7,952 nt of DNA from CAYJLB01 sp964370845 (GTDB lineage: Bacteria > Bacillota > Clostridia > Oscillospirales > Ruminococcaceae), in assembly GCA_964370845.1 (NCBI GenBank), contig CAYJLB010000081.1, forward strand, positions 1 to 7,952, written 5' to 3'. The translations under genes were made by a program, and so were the position numbers. Shown here in pieces: positions 6,218-7,952 of the stretch. How positions within the stretch are numbered: the stretch's first letter is position 1; every line of letters starts with the position of its first letter. The notes beneath the pieces are model-generated. The model did no database searches. It was not told the origin of the DNA and saw only the letters and a program-made list of their open reading frames with translations.

Positions 6218-7528
6218 ATGAAAAAAAGATTTATACCATTTTTCTTAATTATACTATTAACTTTTTCGGGTTGTTCGGACTTTAATTTTTTAACGGACAA
6301 TTTGTTAGTTTCGCCAGTATTAAATAGTGAGCAATCTCTCATTTATAACGCAATGATTTCTTATACGGGGAGTAATATTACCCTTGAATATGCAAATTTC
6401 ACAGAAAACAGCACCGCATTTTTAATTGCAAACATTGACGATGAAAGCAGTGAGGAAGCTCTTGTTTTCTATCAAAAGAATGCATCTTCCCCCGAAGCGG
6501 GAACAGTGCGAGTGAATATACTAGATAAAATTGACGGAGAGTGGCAATCTGTCTACGACCTTGGTGGCGAGGGTGTAGGAATTGATAAAGCAATTGTGTC
6601 AAGTGTTGGTGAGAAAAAGGTTATTTTCATTGGTTATCAAGGGCTTAATCAGAATGTAAAAAACTTATATATTTATAATTATCACGATAATATTGTGGAC
6701 ACAATTTTCAACACATCTTATAATTATTTAGAGCTTATTGATTTCGAAGGGACAGGTTCAAACGCAATTTTTACAGTTTCAAATAATGAGGAAGAAAAGA
6801 TAGCCTATGCAAACACATATATATCTGATGCAAACCTTACTTTTTTCCAAAAAAGTTCAGTAAAAATGCGATATAATTTTTCCAGCTATGTTAATTTTGA
6901 GGTAGGGAAATTTTCTCAGACTGAAAGTGCAGTTTTTGCCGATTCTATAGGGGAAAATGGAAATTTAACCACAGAAGTAATTTCTGCTGTAAATGGAATT
7001 TTATACAACCCTACCCTTGAATTTTCCACCCAATTAATACCGTTAACAGTAAGGCAAAGCGGTTATTATTCAATGGATTTCAACGGTGACGGAATAATTG
7101 AAATCCCCTCAACAAATTATTTTGAAGGTTATTCGGATAGTTATGAGGGTGAGAAATTTTATGTGACAAGCTGGTATTCATTTGAGAAATATTATTCATT
7201 AGTTAAAAAGTACACATCATTTTACAGCCGAAGCAATTCATTTGTTTTTACAATTCCAACAAGGTGGCAAGGAGTTGTGACAGTAAAAAGAGATGCAGTG
7301 ACAGGTGAATTTGTTTTCTACAAGTATGAAGAAAGTGTTGCAAACAGCACTTATGAGCTACTAAGAATTTTAGTTACATCGGGGCAAAACACCCAAGATT
7401 ATTTAGAAAACGGATATGCATTTATAGGTGCAAAAGGACAAATTGATTATTTAGTAAAAGTGCCAAAAGATGATAATGAGTCATTAATATTAACAATGGC
7501 AGAAATAGAAAACAACTTCTACATCTAA
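6218..7528 (+). CDS. Predicted lipoprotein with FG-GAP-like motif, function unknown
   Basis: This 436-residue protein opens with a lipoprotein signal peptide (MKKRFIPFFLIILLTF) and lipobox FSGC, acylated Cys19. The mature part is beta-rich and shows repeated blocks of the kind found in FG-GAP/integrin-like beta-propeller proteins. Examples are TAFLIANIDDESSEEALVFY (66-85), YLELIDFEGTGSNAIFTV (170-187) and YSMDFNGDGIIEIP (284-297). The last has the Asp-x-Asn-Gly-Asp-Gly calcium-loop pattern (Asp287, Asn289, Asp291, Glu295). Spacing suggests several propeller blades, but only the third block has a full Ca-loop. The overall pattern is familiar to me from uncharacterised clostridial lipoproteins, though I cannot confirm this by search. 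There are no catalytic motifs, so a binding or structural role at the cell surface is inferred. The ATG at 6218 follows AAAGGA with a 12-nt spacer. The gene is divergent from pyk and alone in its unit. Confidence 0.8.
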   Translation: MKKRFIPFFLIILLTFSGCSDFNFLTDNLLVSPVLNSEQSLIYNAMISYTGSNITLEYANFTENSTAFLIANIDDESSEEALVFYQKNASSPEAGTVRVNILDKIDGEWQSVYDLGGEGVGIDKAIVSSVGEKKVIFIGYQGLNQNVKNLYIYNYHDNIVDTIFNTSYNYLELIDFEGTGSNAIFTVSNNEEEKIAYANTYISDANLTFFQKSSVKMRYNFSSYVNFEVGKFSQTESAVFADSIGENGNLTTEVISAVNGILYNPTLEFSTQLIPLTVRQSGYYSMDFNGDGIIEIPSTNYFEGYSDSYEGEKFYVTSWYSFEKYYSLVKKYTSFYSRSNSFVFTIPTRWQGVVTVKRDAVTGEFVFYKYEESVANSTYELLRILVTSGQNTQDYLENGYAFIGAKGQIDYLVKVPKDDNESLILTMAEIENNFYI

Positions 7529-7543
7529 GCGGGGCAACCCCGC
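7529..7543 (+). terminator. GC hairpin directly after the lipoprotein stop codon
   Basis: GCGGGG (7529-7534) pairs with CCCCGC (7538-7543) around a 3-nt loop CAA, immediately after the TAA. It is well placed to end or stabilise the lipoprotein mRNA, but it lacks a T-run (next bases TGTTATG), so calling it a rho-independent terminator is uncertain. It could also mark the edge of the GC-richer repeat region. Confidence 0.35.
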
Positions 7544-7611
7544 TGTTATGCCCGCACTAAACATAGAGCGATAGGATAATTTTGTTTCTGCGAGGTCGGA
7601 TTTTGCTGTAG

Positions 7612-7630
7612 GGGCGACCTGTGGTCGTCC
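7612..7630 (+). repeat. Small inverted repeat ahead of the tandem array
   Basis: GGGCGACC (7612-7619) and GGTCGTCC (7623-7630) form an 8-bp stem with one G-T pair and a TGT loop. The segment 7544-7638 around it has no gene. Elements of the GGGGCGACC...GGTCGCCC type occur as dispersed intergenic palindromes in clostridial genomes as far as I recall; this is unverified here. The element ends about 9 bp before the 68-bp tandem array. Confidence 0.45.
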
Positions 7631-7638
7631 GTTACTAC

Positions 7639-7952
7639 CGCGAGGGCAACGTGACGTTGTATCCATGCCCGCGTTTTTATGTTGTGAAACGGGAAAACGT
7701 ACTACCCGCGAGGGCAACGTGACGTTGCATCCATGCCCGCGTTTTTACGTTGTGAAACGGGAAAACGTACTACCCGCGAGGGCAACGTGACGTTGCATCC
7801 ATGCCCGCGTTTTTACGTTGTGAAATGGGGAAACATACTGCCCGCGAGGGCAACGTGACGTTGCATCCATGCCCGCGTTTTTATGTTGTAAAATAGGAAA
7901 CGTACTACCCGCGAGGGCAACGTGACGTTGCATCCATGCCCGCGTTTTTACG
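7639..7952. repeat. Tandem array of a 68-bp unit, 4 full copies plus one cut by the edge
   Basis: Copies start at 7639, 7707, 7775, 7843 and 7910; periods are 68, 68, 68 and 67 bp, and the fifth copy is cut at 43 bp by the window end. Each unit starts CGCGAGGGCAACGTGACGTT and contains a palindrome GCAACGT-G-ACGTTGC (7714-7728 in copy 2; last base T in copy 1). This sits inside a longer imperfect inverted repeat, CGCG(A)GGGCA ... TGCCCGCG (7707-7716 and 7734-7741). A second part carries TACGTT ... AACGTA arms and a small CGTT-GTGA-AACG hairpin (7748-7759). The copies have no unique spacers, so this is not CRISPR. Open frames on the minus strand rotate from unit to unit because 68 is not a multiple of 3, so it is not coding. 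The region is GC-richer than the flanking genes, which suggests a separately spreading element or minisatellite. Its total length beyond the window is unknown. Confidence 0.93.

Noticed and set aside
7490..7717. Minus-strand open frame across the end of the lipoprotein gene and the hairpin region
   Set aside because: It overlaps the real plus-strand gene, crosses GC-rich hairpins and repeats, and has no promoter or recognisable product.
7745..7933. Minus-strand open frame across the tandem repeat
   Set aside because: It arises from the repeat itself. The unit length of 68 or 67 bp shifts the frame in each copy, so the peptide is not a consistent repeat protein, and there is no ribosome binding site.
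7639..7952. Regularly spaced repeats as a CRISPR array
   Set aside because: The 68-bp units follow one another directly, with the variable half still clearly similar between copies, so there are no unique spacers. No cas gene is in the window.

Overview
The window looks like a chromosomal stretch from a low-GC Gram-positive bacterium, most likely a member of the Clostridia, possibly a gut lineage. This rests on the AT-rich DNA, AAAGGA/GAAGGGAG-type ribosome binding sites, consensus sigma-A promoters (TTGACA-17-TATAAT), several Cys-anchored lipoproteins and a Firmicutes-type pyruvate kinase. I cannot assign a genus.

Layout. Positions 1-597 hold no intact gene. There is a short open stretch entering from the left, then the apparent remains of a gene whose C-terminal end is an Asp/Gly-rich tail (stop at 484-486). 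The remnant needs one frameshift and has no start codon. A strong two-way terminator (598-635) separates it from a minus-strand gene for a subtilisin-like (S8) lipoprotein protease (665-1885). Next on the minus strand is a single type IV pilin-like gene (2040-2660). Facing away from it is a plus-strand 461-residue lipoprotein with a possible GerMN-like domain (2960-4345). A second two-way terminator (4362-4398) lies between that gene and the minus-strand pyruvate kinase gene pyk (4441-5865). Facing away from pyk is a 436-residue lipoprotein with an Asp/Gly-rich, FG-GAP-like motif (6218-7528). From 7529 to the right edge the DNA becomes visibly GC-richer and non-coding. It carries small hairpins and then a tandem array of a 68-bp unit, four full copies and one cut by the window edge.

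Each gene appears to be its own transcription unit: four have recognisable promoters, a fifth has a weak one, and hairpin terminators lie between or after them. Nothing suggests one shared pathway. Three of the five intact genes encode predicted surface lipoproteins and a fourth encodes a pilin-like protein, so the common theme is the cell envelope, with glycolytic pyk as the housekeeping exception.

The best candidate for something undescribed is the 68-bp array. Each unit has a 15-bp near-perfect palindrome inside a longer imperfect inverted repeat. It also has a small hairpin whose substitutions among copies keep base pairing and a GNRA-type loop when read as plus-strand RNA. The evidence is suggestive only, from four copies.
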